Assembly (NCBI RefSeq): GCF_001729785.1
Contig: NZ_CP017183.1
Span: 2,542,001 to 2,606,000, forward strand
Length of the DNA stretch: 64,000 bases
Direction: 5' to 3'
From: Enterobacter hormaechei subsp. xiangfangensis
Lineage (GTDB): Bacteria > Pseudomonadota > Gammaproteobacteria > Enterobacterales > Enterobacteriaceae
In this document: positions 18,843 through 28,496 of the stretch, piece after piece
Numbering within the stretch: position 1 is the stretch's first letter
How the letters are laid out: every line of letters starts with the position of its first letter
Made by a program: the position numbers and the translations under genes
Notes under the pieces: model-generated
What the model was told of the DNA's origin: nothing
The model's input: the letters and a program-made list of their open reading frames with translations, nothing else
The model's database searches: none

Positions 18843-19569
18843 ATTCCATCTGTGCCCCGCCGTTCAGGCGGAAGACAATGTTCACAATCAACCCATTGCC
18901 GGGTTTACCGGCTTCATAGCGCCACCTGCGCATGGCCGATTTAACTTCACGTTCAAACATATTCGCCGGCTGTGCGGACAGGATTTCCACGTTATCGACA
19001 CGTCCATCGGCCGTAACGTCGAATTTCACCCGTACACGCCCTTCAATACGTAACGCCTGAGCACGTGCCGGGTACTGCGGCTGGTTACGGCTCAGCGCGC
19101 GCGGGCCTGCTGGCGCCGTTACCGTCGGTTTTGTCGCGGTCGTGGTGTTATTCATCAGCGGACGTGACGGGGCGACATTTTCAACCGGCTGCGTGGCGCG
19201 TGGCTCAACCGGACGCACTTCGCGTTTCGGACGCTCTTCCACCTTTTTGACCGGCTTGGGTTTTGGCTTCGGCTTAGGTTTCGGCTCCGGCTTATGGATC
19301 ACCACCGGCGCTTCTTTCGGCGGTTCAGGAACCGGCTCGGGCTCTGGCTCTGGCTCGGGTTCAACAACGGGCTGTGGCGGCGGCGGCGCAACCTGCGGCG
19401 GCTCAAGATCCGCAGGCGATACCATGGTCACAGAAATTGGCTGCGCGGGCGCCGGCATTTCAATAACCTGATGAACCGAGGTATAGAGCAGACCCGCCAC
19501 GACAGCACCGTGAATAACGACGGAAAGCAGCGTCGGCCATGGAAAGCGGCGAGGTAAATCAAGGGTCAT
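18841..19569 (-). CDS. tonB: TonB energy-transducing protein
   Basis: A 242-residue protein that couples the ExbB/ExbD proton-motive-force motor to outer-membrane receptors. An N-terminal transmembrane anchor with the conserved [13 protein letters not shown] segment covers about residues 14-34. A periplasmic proline-rich spacer follows with [13 protein letters not shown] and [14 protein letters not shown] repeats. The C-terminal domain has [20 protein letters not shown]. The start [12 protein letters not shown] (ATG at 19569) matches E. coli; in-frame upstream codons back to 19692 lie in the promoter/Fur region. It would energise the nearby iroN receptor. Confidence 0.97.
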   Translation of the reverse strand: MTLDLPRRFPWPTLLSVVIHGAVVAGLLYTSVHQVIEMPAPAQPISVTMVSPADLEPPQVAPPPPQPVVEPEPEPEPEPVPEPPKEAPVVIHKPEPKPKPKPKPKPVKKVEERPKREVRPVEPRATQPVENVAPSRPLMNNTTTATKPTVTAPAGPRALSRNQPQYPARAQALRIEGRVRVKFDVTADGRVDNVEILSAQPANMFEREVKSAMRRWRYEAGKPGNGLIVNIVFRLNGGAQME

Positions 19570-19616
19570 CGAAGTCATAATCATCAACGTTAAAAAACCG
19601 AACCTTGATTTTAAAT

Positions 19617-19635
19617 GCAAATAGCAATCATATTC
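19617..19635. promoter_or_regulatory. Fur box in the tonB promoter region
   Basis: GCAAATAGCAATCATATTC (the minus strand reads GAATATGATTGCTATTTGC) matches the Fur site known upstream of E. coli tonB. It lies about 50 bases before the tonB start. Confidence 0.8.
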
Positions 19636-19790
19636 AATAAGACACTTTGTCCTGGCGCAATTTAAGCTTACATGAGGGCAAAAAAGGGGCATCCAGATCA
19701 GGGTTTTAACATTGTTATTATCTTTACATTGCAGTCATTTGTGCTTTCACATAACGTAATTGTCACTTTTACCGGTTAAGGAGCTTTGCC

Positions 19791-20087
19791 GTGCTTTACG
19801 TGATTTACGCTGAAGATGTACCTGATTCTCTGGAAAAACGTCTTTCCGTTCGCCCTGCCCATCTGGCGCGTTTACAGTTGCTACAGGATGAAGGTCGGTT
19901 GCTGACCGCAGGCCCGATGCCTGCCGTTGACAGCAACGATCCGGGCGCGGCGGGTTTTACCGGCTCCACGGTGATTGCCGAGTTTGAATCTCTTGAAGCC
20001 GCGCAGGCCTGGGCAGAAGCAGACCCGTACGTCGCAGCCGGCGTGTACGAGAAAGTCACGGTTCGTCCGTATAAAAAAGTATTCTGA
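19791..20087 (+). CDS. yciI: YciI, small ferredoxin-like-fold protein
   Basis: A 98-residue protein of the YciI-like/YCII family (muconolactone-isomerase-like fold) with the conserved [11 protein letters not shown] and [16 protein letters not shown] segments. The start is GTG at 19791 after AAGGAG (seven bases upstream). Almost identical in sequence to E. coli YciI; function is not established. A terminator shared with leuE follows. Confidence 0.94.
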   Translation: MLYVIYAEDVPDSLEKRLSVRPAHLARLQLLQDEGRLLTAGPMPAVDSNDPGAAGFTGSTVIAEFESLEAAQAWAEADPYVAAGVYEKVTVRPYKKVF

Positions 20088-20092
20088 AACGA

Positions 20093-20114
20093 AAGGCTCC
20101 CTCGGGAGCCTTTT
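20093..20114. terminator. Bidirectional terminator between yciI and leuE
   Basis: AAGGCTCC (20093-20100) with GGGAGCCTTTT (20104-20114) forms a stem of about seven pairs, with A before and T after. It suits convergent transcription of yciI and leuE. Confidence 0.85.
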
Positions 20115-20120
20115 CTTCAT

Positions 20121-20756
20121 TCAGTGCAGCGACGCCAGCCTCGCCGCAAATCCGACAAACAGCAGACCTATCAGCCCGTTCCCCAGCTTCGCCAGTTTCT
20201 TTTTGGTTTTGAGGTAACGCGTGACAAACGCGCCTGAGAAAATCAGGAAGCTCATGTACATGAAGCTGATCAGCTCAAGCGTTGTGGCGAGGATCAGGAA
20301 CGACGTGCCGGTATTCTTCGCATTGACATCAATGAACTGTACGAAGAACGACACGTAAAAGAGAATCGCTTTCGGGTTCGTCAGGCTCAGCACCAGCGAA
20401 CGCTTAAGGATTGCGCTTGCCGGTTCGGCGCTACTTTCGTGCGCATTTTTTTGACGCATCATAACGGACCAGAGCATTTTCCCGCCCAGCCACAGCAGAT
20501 AAAACGCGCCCAGATAGCGGACAATATTAAATAATACCGGAGTGGTCTGGATCAACGCGGCGACGCCCGCCCAGGCCAGAAACATCAGCACGGCATCACC
20601 AATAAACACACCGGTGGCTGCCAGATAGCCTTTCTTAACGCCGTGGCCAATCCCTGTTTTCAGCACAAACAAGGTGTTCGGTCCTGGAACCAGCACGATA
20701 AAAAATGCGCCGACAACATAGGTCCAGAAATTCAGTACACCAAACTCCGCAAACAC
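20121..20756 (-). CDS. leuE: LeuE, leucine efflux protein (LysE/RhtB family)
   Basis: A 211-residue inner-membrane exporter with six predicted helices and the family signature [13 protein letters not shown] near residue 25. It also has the [12 protein letters not shown] and [19 protein letters not shown] segments. Closely similar to E. coli LeuE (YeaS), which exports leucine and analogues; in E. coli that gene lies elsewhere in the chromosome. Here it sits between yciI and a lipoprotein gene. Confidence 0.92.
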   Translation of the reverse strand: MFAEFGVLNFWTYVVGAFFIVLVPGPNTLFVLKTGIGHGVKKGYLAATGVFIGDAVLMFLAWAGVAALIQTTPVLFNIVRYLGAFYLLWLGGKMLWSVMMRQKNAHESSAEPASAILKRSLVLSLTNPKAILFYVSFFVQFIDVNAKNTGTSFLILATTLELISFMYMSFLIFSGAFVTRYLKTKKKLAKLGNGLIGLLFVGFAARLASLH

Positions 20757-20823
20757 GTCTCACTCCTTTCGCTCAAAAACAGCGGGGATACCGGTAATTA
20801 CGGTATCCCCTTAATCAGTTGCG

Positions 20824-21234
20824 CTATTGTACGCCGTTATAGCCATCAAGATAAGTCGCGGCCAGTTCGTTGCCAAATAATATGGCGTCTTTACTGTCCA
20901 TGTCCGATGACCATTTATCCTTCGTGTTGCCTGCGAACAATTCCTGAGACGTCGCATTTTCTTTTAGCTGATCGCGAATGCTTTGTGCGTATTCACTGGC
21001 TTCAGCCTGAGTCCGCCCTTCCGCGCGGTCAGCTTTGCCCCGGGCATAAAGCTCGCGGAACTGCGCCACGTTCAGCTGATAATTTTTCTGCACGCTGGAG
21101 GTGTAATTGCCGCCAGTAAAGCTGGACTGATGCGACACGAAATAAAACGCGTGCCGTTCGGGTGAGGTTTTGCTGCTGGCACAACCGCTTAATATCGCAA
21201 TCCCAAAGAGTGCTGCCATTACTTTTCCGTTCAT
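20824..21234 (-). CDS. Small lipoprotein, resembles Exc2-family lipoproteins
   Basis: A 136-residue protein starting MNGKVMAALFGIAILSGC, a typical type II signal peptide with the lipobox LSGC and acylated Cys at position 18. The mature part is hydrophilic and includes ERHAFYFVSHQSSFTGGNY and a helical KADRAEGRTQAEASEYAQS region. I recall similar proteins annotated as Exc2-family lipoproteins, named after a ColE1 exclusion protein, but cannot verify it. ATG 21234 is preferred because AAAGGA precedes it and it begins at a signal peptide. Serine after the lipid cysteine is not Asp, suggesting outer-membrane sorting. Confidence 0.7.
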   Translation of the reverse strand: MNGKVMAALFGIAILSGCASSKTSPERHAFYFVSHQSSFTGGNYTSSVQKNYQLNVAQFRELYARGKADRAEGRTQAEASEYAQSIRDQLKENATSQELFAGNTKDKWSSDMDSKDAILFGNELAATYLDGYNGVQ

Positions 21235-21492
21235 CCTTTGTTCCTTTAATAAAGCCAATGTATTCCGCATGCGAAAACATAATCTGCCAATGAGGAAAAT
21301 GACGAAAGTCCTAAATCTTCCCTGAGCGCATCCAGCGCCAAAAGTACAATAAAAATCCAGAGATAAGGATTCATCTTTTAATATCATGACGTTAAGGGGA
21401 CTCAGTATATCGCGGAAAGCAGATGGGAAGAGACTGCAAAAATTGATAGCCTGGATGTTTAATGGGCACCTTTACGGTGCCCTTCATGCTTT

Positions 21493-21666
21493 TCAGATGT
21501 CCTGGACCGCGAACAACAGCGCGTTACGGTGTCTGTTCAGGCCACATTTTCTGATGGCGTGGATACGCATATTGCGGCGGGATTGTGCTTCCAGCCAACG
21601 AGCCTTACGACGACTCACCTGTCGCAACATGCGCCAGCGCCCAACTTCAGTTCTACTGCGCTTCAT
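21493..21666 (-). CDS. yciY: YciY, small basic protein
   Basis: A 57-residue, very arginine-rich protein starting MKRSRTEVGRWRMLRQ and containing RRNMRIHAIRKC, essentially the E. coli YciY sequence at the expected position upstream of and antisense to clsA. It lies on the minus strand between the lipoprotein gene and clsA. Function unknown. Confidence 0.88.
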   Translation of the reverse strand: MKRSRTEVGRWRMLRQVSRRKARWLEAQSRRNMRIHAIRKCGLNRHRNALLFAVQDI

Positions 21667-21809
21667 GTCTACAACTCTTTCTCTAACAGAGATGCCATTA
21701 TATGCCTAAGCAGGCGGCAAACCAGCGCTTTTATCTGGTGTTTTTATTTGCCAGATGAATCCTGATGCGTAAACTCATAACAATACGCTTTCAAAAGGAT
21801 TTTTTATTT

Positions 21810-23270
21810 ATGACAACCTTCTACACCGTGGTGAGTTGGCTGGTCATTTTAGGATACTGGCTGTTAATTGCCGGGGTGACGTTGCGCATTCTGATGAAAC
21901 GCAGAGCGGTACCTTCCGCCATGGCCTGGCTTCTGATTATCTATATTCTGCCGCTGGTGGGCATCATCGCCTATCTCTCTTTCGGTGAACTTCATCTGGG
22001 TAAACGCCGCGCCGAACGCGCCCGCGCCATGTGGCCCTCCACGGCGAAATGGCTTGCCGACCTTAAAGCCTGCAAGCATATCTTCGCTGAAGAGAACAGC
22101 AGCGTGGCCGCATCTCTGTTCAAGCTGTGCGAACGCCGCCAGGGGATTGCTGGGGTAAAAGGTAATCAACTGCAACTGATGACCTCTTCCGATGATGTGA
22201 TGCAGGCGCTGATCCGTGATATCCAGCTCGCACGGCATAATATCGAGATGGTGTTTTATATCTGGCAGCCGGGCGGCATGGCGGACCAGGTCGCCGAATC
22301 ACTAATGGCCGCTGCACGTCGCGGTATCCACTGCCGCCTGATGCTGGACTCCGCCGGCAGCGTGGCCTTTTTCCGTAGCCCGTGGGCAGGCATGATGCGC
22401 AACGCCGGTATCGAGGTGGTCGAGGCGCTGAAAGTGAATCTTTTCCGCGTCTTTCTGCGCCGCATGGATCTCCGCCAGCACCGGAAAATGGTTCTGATCG
22501 ATAACTATATCGCCTACACCGGCAGCATGAACATGGTTGACCCCCGCTTCTTCAAGCAGGATTCCGGCGTGGGGCAATGGATCGATCTGATGGCGCGGAT
22601 GGAGGGACCGATCGCGACCTCAATGGGTATCGTCTACTCCTGCGACTGGGAAATTGAAACCGGTAAACGCATTCTTCCCCCGCCCCCGGATGGCAATATC
22701 ATGCCGTTTGAGGAAGCCAGCGGGCACACTATCCACACTATCGCATCCGGTCCTGGCTTCCCGGAAGATCTGATCCATCAGGCACTGCTGACCGCCGCCT
22801 ACTCCGCGCGGGAATATCTGATCATGACCACGCCCTATTTCGTTCCCAGCGACGACCTTCTGCATGCCATCTGTACAGCGGCACAGCGCGGAGTGGATGT
22901 GAGCATTATTATGCCGCGCAAGAACGATTCGCTGCTGGTGGGATGGGCAAGCCGCGCGTTCTTTAGTGAGCTGCTGGCCGCAGGCGTTAAAATTTATCAG
23001 TTCGAAGGCGGGCTGTTACATACCAAGAGCGTGCTGGTGGACGGAGAGCTGAGCCTGGTGGGCACCGTTAACCTCGATATGCGCAGTCTATGGCTGAATT
23101 TTGAAATTACGCTGGTCATTGATGACGCCGGGTTCGGTGGCGATCTGGCAGCGGTTCAGGACGATTATATCTCCCGCTCACGCCTGCTGGACGCCAGACT
23201 GTGGGCGAAACGTCCGCTGTGGCAGCGAATTGCCGAACGACTGTTTTACTTCTTTAGCCCATTGCTGTAA
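21810..23270 (+). CDS. clsA: Cardiolipin synthase A
   Basis: A 486-residue phospholipase-D-family enzyme that condenses two phosphatidylglycerols to cardiolipin and glycerol at the inner membrane. Two N-terminal membrane helices (about residues 5-28 and 38-58) precede two HxKx4D catalytic motifs in [18 protein letters not shown] and [21 protein letters not shown] 21810 gives [10 protein letters not shown] and the family length; an in-frame ATG 45 bases upstream would add an unsupported extension. yciU follows after about 30 bases. Confidence 0.97.
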   Translation: MTTFYTVVSWLVILGYWLLIAGVTLRILMKRRAVPSAMAWLLIIYILPLVGIIAYLSFGELHLGKRRAERARAMWPSTAKWLADLKACKHIFAEENSSVAASLFKLCERRQGIAGVKGNQLQLMTSSDDVMQALIRDIQLARHNIEMVFYIWQPGGMADQVAESLMAAARRGIHCRLMLDSAGSVAFFRSPWAGMMRNAGIEVVEALKVNLFRVFLRRMDLRQHRKMVLIDNYIAYTGSMNMVDPRFFKQDSGVGQWIDLMARMEGPIATSMGIVYSCDWEIETGKRILPPPPDGNIMPFEEASGHTIHTIASGPGFPEDLIHQALLTAAYSAREYLIMTTPYFVPSDDLLHAICTAAQRGVDVSIIMPRKNDSLLVGWASRAFFSELLAAGVKIYQFEGGLLHTKSVLVDGELSLVGTVNLDMRSLWLNFEITLVIDDAGFGGDLAAVQDDYISRSRLLDARLWAKRPLWQRIAERLFYFFSPLL

Positions 23271-23291
23271 AACGTGCCCAACGATGTTTAA

Positions 23292-23633
<342 letters not shown>

Positions 23634-23634
23634 T

Positions 23635-23662
23635 AAAAAAGGCTGCCCGCGCAGCCTTTTTT
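23635..23662. terminator. Bidirectional terminator between yciU and the ion-channel gene
   Basis: AAAAAAGGCTGC (23635-23646) pairs with GCAGCCTTTTTT (23651-23662), a perfect stem with flanking A and T tracts for convergent genes. Confidence 0.92.
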
Positions 23663-23664
23663 AT

Positions 23665-24501
23665 TTAATCCGGTAAGGCATTTCCACAGCGGTGACAAAA
23701 CCGCGCGCCGGGTTCATGATTCCCCTGCTGACAATTCGGACATTTGCGTTGCTGCTTGCTGTTCTGGAAGGCGCTGCTCATATGGGTGGTAATTAGCCCC
23801 GTTGGTATCGCTATAACTGAATAGCCGATCAGGATAAGAACCGATGCCACAATACGTCCGAGCGGCGTATGCGGGGTAATATCGCCATAGCCCACGGTGG
23901 TCACCGTGACGATAGCCCAGTAAACAGACGCATTAAGCGTGGTAAACCCGTATTTTGGCCCTTCGATTAAATACATCAGGGAGCCAAAAACGATCATCAC
24001 GATAGCAATAAACGAATAGAAGAGAATCAGCTGGTGGCGGGCGCTAACAATGGCGACCCAAAAAACCCGCAGCGACGGCATAAAGCGCAGCAGTTTGAGA
24101 ATTCGTAACACGCGAATCGCCCGCATTGCGCGCCATGCAAACACATAATTCAGACTGATCTCAGGCCACAGCCACATGACATACAGCGGCAGGATGGTGG
24201 CTAAATCAATAAATCCCCAGAAGCTGAAAACGTATTTCGCCGGATTTGGCCAGCTAATGACCCTCAGCACATATTCCGCGGTAAACACCAGCGTGACAAT
24301 CAATTCCAGCCAGACGAAAACGTGCCACTCCTCATACGTCATATGGTACTGCGTTCCGGCGCCGGATTCGATAAAGATAATAATGACGCTAATCAGGGCA
24401 AATAAACCACACAGGCCTTCGAAACGGCGACCGGAAACCGTCTCAGGATCAAATAAAAGGTGATACAGCCGCTGACGGGCCGACGTGAATAATCGCGACA
24501 C
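23665..24501 (-). CDS. Voltage-gated-type potassium channel with C-terminal zinc ribbon (at the kch locus)
   Basis: A 278-residue six-helix cation channel. Helices S1-S3 lie at about residues 30-110. S4 (residues 124-139) carries Arg or Lys at every third position (RAMRAIRVLRILKLLR). The pore has the K+ selectivity filter TTVGYGD at 201-207, and S6 is at about 215-238. After S6 there is no RCK/TrkA-N domain as in E. coli Kch; instead a short tail ends in a four-cysteine ribbon, CPNC (254-257) and CHRC (269-272). It occupies the kch position next to yciU and oppF but is a different architecture, so the name kch is not assigned. Confidence 0.85.
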   Translation of the reverse strand: MSRLFTSARQRLYHLLFDPETVSGRRFEGLCGLFALISVIIIFIESGAGTQYHMTYEEWHVFVWLELIVTLVFTAEYVLRVISWPNPAKYVFSFWGFIDLATILPLYVMWLWPEISLNYVFAWRAMRAIRVLRILKLLRFMPSLRVFWVAIVSARHQLILFYSFIAIVMIVFGSLMYLIEGPKYGFTTLNASVYWAIVTVTTVGYGDITPHTPLGRIVASVLILIGYSVIAIPTGLITTHMSSAFQNSKQQRKCPNCQQGNHEPGARFCHRCGNALPD

Positions 24502-24511
24502 ATTAACCTCG

Positions 24512-24542
24512 AAAAATAAGGGCTGACATCATGTCAGCCCTT
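24512..24542 (-). terminator. Terminator of the opp operon
   Basis: AAGGGCTGAC (24518-24527) pairs with GTCAGCCCTT (24533-24542); on the minus strand the stem is followed by ATTTTTC. It lies just after the oppF stop. Confidence 0.8.
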
Positions 24543-24546
24543 GCGA

Positions 24547-25551
24547 TTATAACGGGTCTATTTTCAGGCAGGAAACCGCATGTCGGAAACTGCCCTCCAG
24601 AACCGGTCGTGTTTTTGCACATTCCGGCCCGGCTATTGGGCATCGCGTACGGAATACGCAGCCTGAAGGCGGGTTGATTGGCGAAGGCAGTTCACCTTCC
24701 AGAAGCTGAATGGTTTTATTTTTTTCCAGATCGGGATCCGGAACGGGAACCGCAGACATCAGCGCTTTGGTATAAGGGTGCAGCGGATTGTGGTACACCT
24801 CATCATACGTACCCAGCTCCACGGCGTGGCCCAGATACATGACCAGCACACGGTCCGAAATGTGTTTTACCACCGCCAGATCGTGGGCGATGAAGATCAG
24901 CGACAGCCCCATTTCCCGTTGCAGTTTCTGTAGCAGGTTAACCACCTGGGCCTGGATGGAGACGTCCAGCGCCGAAACCGGTTCATCACAGATAATCAGT
25001 TTTGGTTCAAGGATCAACGCGCGTGCGATACCGATACGCTGGCACTGACCGCCGGAAAACTCATGTGGGTAGCGGTTTATGAGGTTAGGTAACAGACCCA
25101 CCTTGAGCATCATCGCTTTCACCCGATCGCGAACTTCCTGGCGCGGCATCTTCGGATGATAGGTGCGCAGCGGCTCGGCAATGATTTCGCCAATGGTCAT
25201 ACGCGGGTTCAGGGACGCCAGCGGATCCTGGAAAATCATCTGGATGTCGCTGCGCACGTCGCGCCATTCATCCGGCTTCATCCCCAGCAGATCTTTGCCA
25301 AGCCAGGCCACTTTCCCGTCGGTGGCTTTCACCAGGCCGATGATCGCACGCGCAAATGTCGATTTGCCGCAGCCAGATTCACCCACCACGCCCAGGGTCT
25401 CCCCTTCGTACAGGCGTAGCGTGACGCCATCCACCGCTTTCAGGGTTTTGGCAGGCTGCCAGAACCACTGTTTACCGTCTTTGATATCGAAATGGACCTT
25501 CAGGTCAGCGATTTCGAGCAGCACATTTCTTTTTTCGTCGATTGCGTTCAT
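24547..25551 (-). CDS. oppF: Oligopeptide ABC transporter ATP-binding protein OppF
   Basis: A 334-residue ABC ATPase. Walker [11 protein letters not shown] (about residues 58-67), signature [15 protein letters not shown], Walker [15 protein letters not shown] and the H-loop FIAHDLAVV are all present. The C-terminal oligopeptide/dipeptide domain has the cysteine-rich segment [17 protein letters not shown]. It works with OppD as the heterodimeric motor of the oligopeptide importer. The start overlaps the oppD stop by four bases. Confidence 0.97.
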   Translation of the reverse strand: MNAIDEKRNVLLEIADLKVHFDIKDGKQWFWQPAKTLKAVDGVTLRLYEGETLGVVGESGCGKSTFARAIIGLVKATDGKVAWLGKDLLGMKPDEWRDVRSDIQMIFQDPLASLNPRMTIGEIIAEPLRTYHPKMPRQEVRDRVKAMMLKVGLLPNLINRYPHEFSGGQCQRIGIARALILEPKLIICDEPVSALDVSIQAQVVNLLQKLQREMGLSLIFIAHDLAVVKHISDRVLVMYLGHAVELGTYDEVYHNPLHPYTKALMSAVPVPDPDLEKNKTIQLLEGELPSPINPPSGCVFRTRCPIAGPECAKTRPVLEGSFRHAVSCLKIDPL

Positions 25552-26561
25552 ACCAGCTCCTCCAGCGGCTTAAAGCAGGCGCGCAGACGGCCAGGGACAA
25601 ACGCTTCCAGCGGCGGTGCGCTGTTACAGATTTCCATCGCATGCGGACAACGCGGCTGGAACGGACAGCCTTTTGGCAGACGCAGCAGGTTTGGCGGGTT
25701 ACCCGGGATAGTCAGCAGCGACTCCCCTTCCGCATCAAGGCGCGGTACGGCATTCAGCAACCCGATAGAGTACGGATGGGCTGGCTGGTAGAACACATCG
25801 CGGGCATTACCGTATTCCATCGTGCGACCTGCATACATGACTAACACTTTGTCGCAGATCCCGGCAACGACGCCTAAATCGTGGGTGATCATGATGATGG
25901 CGGTGTTGAACTCGCGCTTCAGCTCGTTCAGCAACGTCATGATCTGCGCCTGGACGGTCACGTCCAGAGCGGTGGTCGGTTCATCAGCGATCAGCAGTTT
26001 TGGCCGACAAAGCAATGCCATCGCGATCATGACGCGCTGGCGCATACCGCCGGAGAATTCGTGCGGATACATGCGCATGCGCTTACGTGCCTCAGGCATT
26101 TTCACCGCATCCAGCATTTTGACGGACTCTTCAAACGCTTCGGCTTTACCCAGCCCCTTGTGGAGCATCAGCACTTCCATCAGCTGTTCGCCCACACGCA
26201 TATAGGGGTTCAGGGACGTCATCGGGTCCTGGAAAATCATTGAAATCTGCTCGGCGCGCAGCTTATTCAGCTCATGTTCCGGCAAATTCAGGATCTCTTT
26301 TCCGTTAAACGTCGCCGAACCACCGATCACGCCGTTTGATGCCAGCAGGCCCATCAGCGCGAATGCGGTCTGGGATTTACCGGAACCGGATTCGCCCACA
26401 ATGCCCAGCGTTTCACCGGCACGCAGGTCGAAGTTGAGATCGTTAACGGCAGTAACATCACCGTCGGGGGTTTTAAACGTCACGCGGAGGTCTTTAACGT
26501 CCAGCAGTGCGCTGGTCCGCTGTTGCGCCTGTGGCGCGGTTGCCGTTTCAATAATAGTCAT
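25548..26561 (-). CDS. oppD: Oligopeptide ABC transporter ATP-binding protein OppD
   Basis: A 337-residue ABC ATPase partner of OppF. Walker [13 protein letters not shown], signature [15 protein letters not shown], Walker [15 protein letters not shown] and H-loop MITHDLGVV. The C-terminal oligopeptide/dipeptide domain ends with the [12 protein letters not shown] cysteine segment. Eleven bases separate it from oppC. Confidence 0.97.
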   Translation of the reverse strand: MTIIETATAPQAQQRTSALLDVKDLRVTFKTPDGDVTAVNDLNFDLRAGETLGIVGESGSGKSQTAFALMGLLASNGVIGGSATFNGKEILNLPEHELNKLRAEQISMIFQDPMTSLNPYMRVGEQLMEVLMLHKGLGKAEAFEESVKMLDAVKMPEARKRMRMYPHEFSGGMRQRVMIAMALLCRPKLLIADEPTTALDVTVQAQIMTLLNELKREFNTAIIMITHDLGVVAGICDKVLVMYAGRTMEYGNARDVFYQPAHPYSIGLLNAVPRLDAEGESLLTIPGNPPNLLRLPKGCPFQPRCPHAMEICNSAPPLEAFVPGRLRACFKPLEELV

Positions 26562-26572
26562 GACGGCGCTCC

Positions 26573-27481
26573 TTAACGGTCTTTCGGGTCGAGGGCATCA
26601 CGCAGGCCATCGCCGATAAAGTTGAAACAGAACAGGGTGACGACCAGGAAGCCCGCCGGATACAGCAGTAACCACGGTGACACTTCCATGGAGTTTGCGC
26701 CATCACTTAACAGAGCGCCCCAGCTACTCAGCGGCTCTTGCGTACCTAATCCCAGGAAGCTCAGGAAAGATTCAAACAGGATCATACTTGGCACCAACAG
26801 GGAGGCGTATACCACCACCACGCCCAGCACGTTAGGAACGATATGACGCACCACAATATTGGCGGTAGAAACGCCACCAACCTGTGCGGCTTCGATAAAC
26901 TCCTTACGTTTGAGGCTCAGCGTCTGGCCGCGCACAATACGCGCCATATCCAGCCAGGACACCATCCCGATCGCCACGAAGATCAGCAGGATATTTTGAC
27001 CAAAGAAGGTCACCAGCAGAATGACGAAGAACATGAACGGGAAGGAGTTCAGGATTTCAAGCATACGCATCATCACGGAGTCCACTTTCCCGCCGAGGTA
27101 TCCGGAAAGCGAACCGTAAAGCGTGCCGACGATCACCGCCACTAGCGCCGCCGCGATGCCAACCATCAGGGAGATACGGCCACCAATCGCCACTCGCACC
27201 AGCAAATCACGTCCCGAAGAGTCGGTACCGAAATAGTGCCCGGATTCCATATCCGGCGCGCTGGACATCATGCCCCAGTCCGTATCGAAATAAGTGAACT
27301 GAGAGAGCATTGGCGCCAGGGTTACGAACAGCGCGATAAGCACCAGCACGACCAGGCTGGCAACGGCGGCACGGTTATGCATAAAACGACGGCGGGCGTC
27401 CTGCCAAAGGCTACGACCTTCAACCTCCAGCTTTTCACTGAAGTTTTCCAGCGCCTCGCTGTTTTTCTTACTCAACATCAT
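26573..27481 (-). CDS. oppC: Oligopeptide ABC transporter permease OppC
   Basis: A 302-residue inner-membrane permease with about six helices. The N-terminal segment before the first helix is cytoplasmic (residues 1-35), and the EAA-type coupling loop lies in [20 protein letters not shown]. Together with OppB it forms the membrane channel for oligopeptides delivered by OppA. It is 12 bases from oppB. Confidence 0.97.
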   Translation of the reverse strand: MMLSKKNSEALENFSEKLEVEGRSLWQDARRRFMHNRAAVASLVVLVLIALFVTLAPMLSQFTYFDTDWGMMSSAPDMESGHYFGTDSSGRDLLVRVAIGGRISLMVGIAAALVAVIVGTLYGSLSGYLGGKVDSVMMRMLEILNSFPFMFFVILLVTFFGQNILLIFVAIGMVSWLDMARIVRGQTLSLKRKEFIEAAQVGGVSTANIVVRHIVPNVLGVVVVYASLLVPSMILFESFLSFLGLGTQEPLSSWGALLSDGANSMEVSPWLLLYPAGFLVVTLFCFNFIGDGLRDALDPKDR

Positions 27482-27493
27482 GGCGTGCTCCAG

Positions 27494-28414
27494 TTAGTAA
27501 CGGATTTTCGGGTCGATAACGGCATACAGCACATCGACAACGGCATTAAACAGAATGGTCAGCGCGCCCACGAGGATCGTCAGGCTCAGCACCAGCGAAT
27601 AGTCACGGTTAAGCGCCCCGTTAACAAACAGCTGCCCGATACCCGGCAGGCCATAAATGGTTTCAATCACCATTGAACCGGTGATAATGCCGACGAAAGC
27701 AGGCCCCATATAGGAGAGTACCGGTAACAGTGCAGGCTTGAGGGCATGACGGAAAATAATCCGGCGCATCGGCAGCCCTTTCGCACGGGCGGTACGGATG
27801 AAGTTCGAATGCAGGACTTCAATCATTGAACCGCGGGTAATACGGGCGATACTGGCGATGTAGGCCAGAGATAATGCCACCATCGGCAATATCATGAACT
27901 TCAGCGCCCCGCCGTTCCAGCCGCCTCCGGGAAGCCATTTCAGGGTTATGGCGAATATCATGACCAGCAACGGCGCAACAACGAAGCTGGGGATAACCAC
28001 CCCGGTCATTGCGACCCCCATTACGGCGTAATCCCATCGGGTATTTTGTTTAAGCGCGGCGATAACGCCCGCAGTGACACCGAGAACAACGGCCAGGATA
28101 AATGCAGCAGCTCCTAATTTAGCCGATACCGGGAAGCTGGACGCCACCAGGTCGTTAACGGAATAGTCTTTATATTTAAATGACGGACCAAAATCACCGT
28201 GTGCAAGTTGCTTCAGATAGTTGAAGTACTGCGTGGTGATAGGATCGTTTAAATGGTATTTCGCTTCGATGTTGGCCATAACTTCTGGCGGAAGCGTGCG
28301 TTCACCGGTAAAAGGACTGCCCGGTGCAAGACGCATCATGAAGAAGGAAATTGTAATTAGAATAAATAACGTTGGAATCGCTTCAAGACAGCGACGCAGG
28401 ATAAATTTCAACAT
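27494..28414 (-). CDS. oppB: Oligopeptide ABC transporter permease OppB
   Basis: A 306-residue inner-membrane permease beginning MLKFILRRCLEAIPTLFIL, the standard OppB start, with about six helices. The EAA-type loop TARAKGLPMRRIIFRHALKP contacts the ATPases. It lies 82 bases downstream of oppA, the usual gap after the highly expressed binding-protein gene. Confidence 0.97.
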   Translation of the reverse strand: MLKFILRRCLEAIPTLFILITISFFMMRLAPGSPFTGERTLPPEVMANIEAKYHLNDPITTQYFNYLKQLAHGDFGPSFKYKDYSVNDLVASSFPVSAKLGAAAFILAVVLGVTAGVIAALKQNTRWDYAVMGVAMTGVVIPSFVVAPLLVMIFAITLKWLPGGGWNGGALKFMILPMVALSLAYIASIARITRGSMIEVLHSNFIRTARAKGLPMRRIIFRHALKPALLPVLSYMGPAFVGIITGSMVIETIYGLPGIGQLFVNGALNRDYSLVLSLTILVGALTILFNAVVDVLYAVIDPKIRY

Positions 28415-28496
28415 TGCCCGTACCTTCTGGCGTGTGCCTGATGAATGTTACAAAATAGACACAGTGGGGCAAGCTCGCTCGCCCCACGTATTGCCA

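Noticed and set aside
19200..19400. Tandem CCG/GGC-rich repeat pattern that could look like a low-complexity repeat or CRISPR-like array
   Set aside because: It is the coding sequence for the Glu-Pro and Lys-Pro repeats of TonB.
21386..21709. Plus-strand open frames opposite yciY
   Set aside because: The minus strand encodes the recognisable 57-residue YciY; the plus-strand frames have no similarity or ribosome sites.
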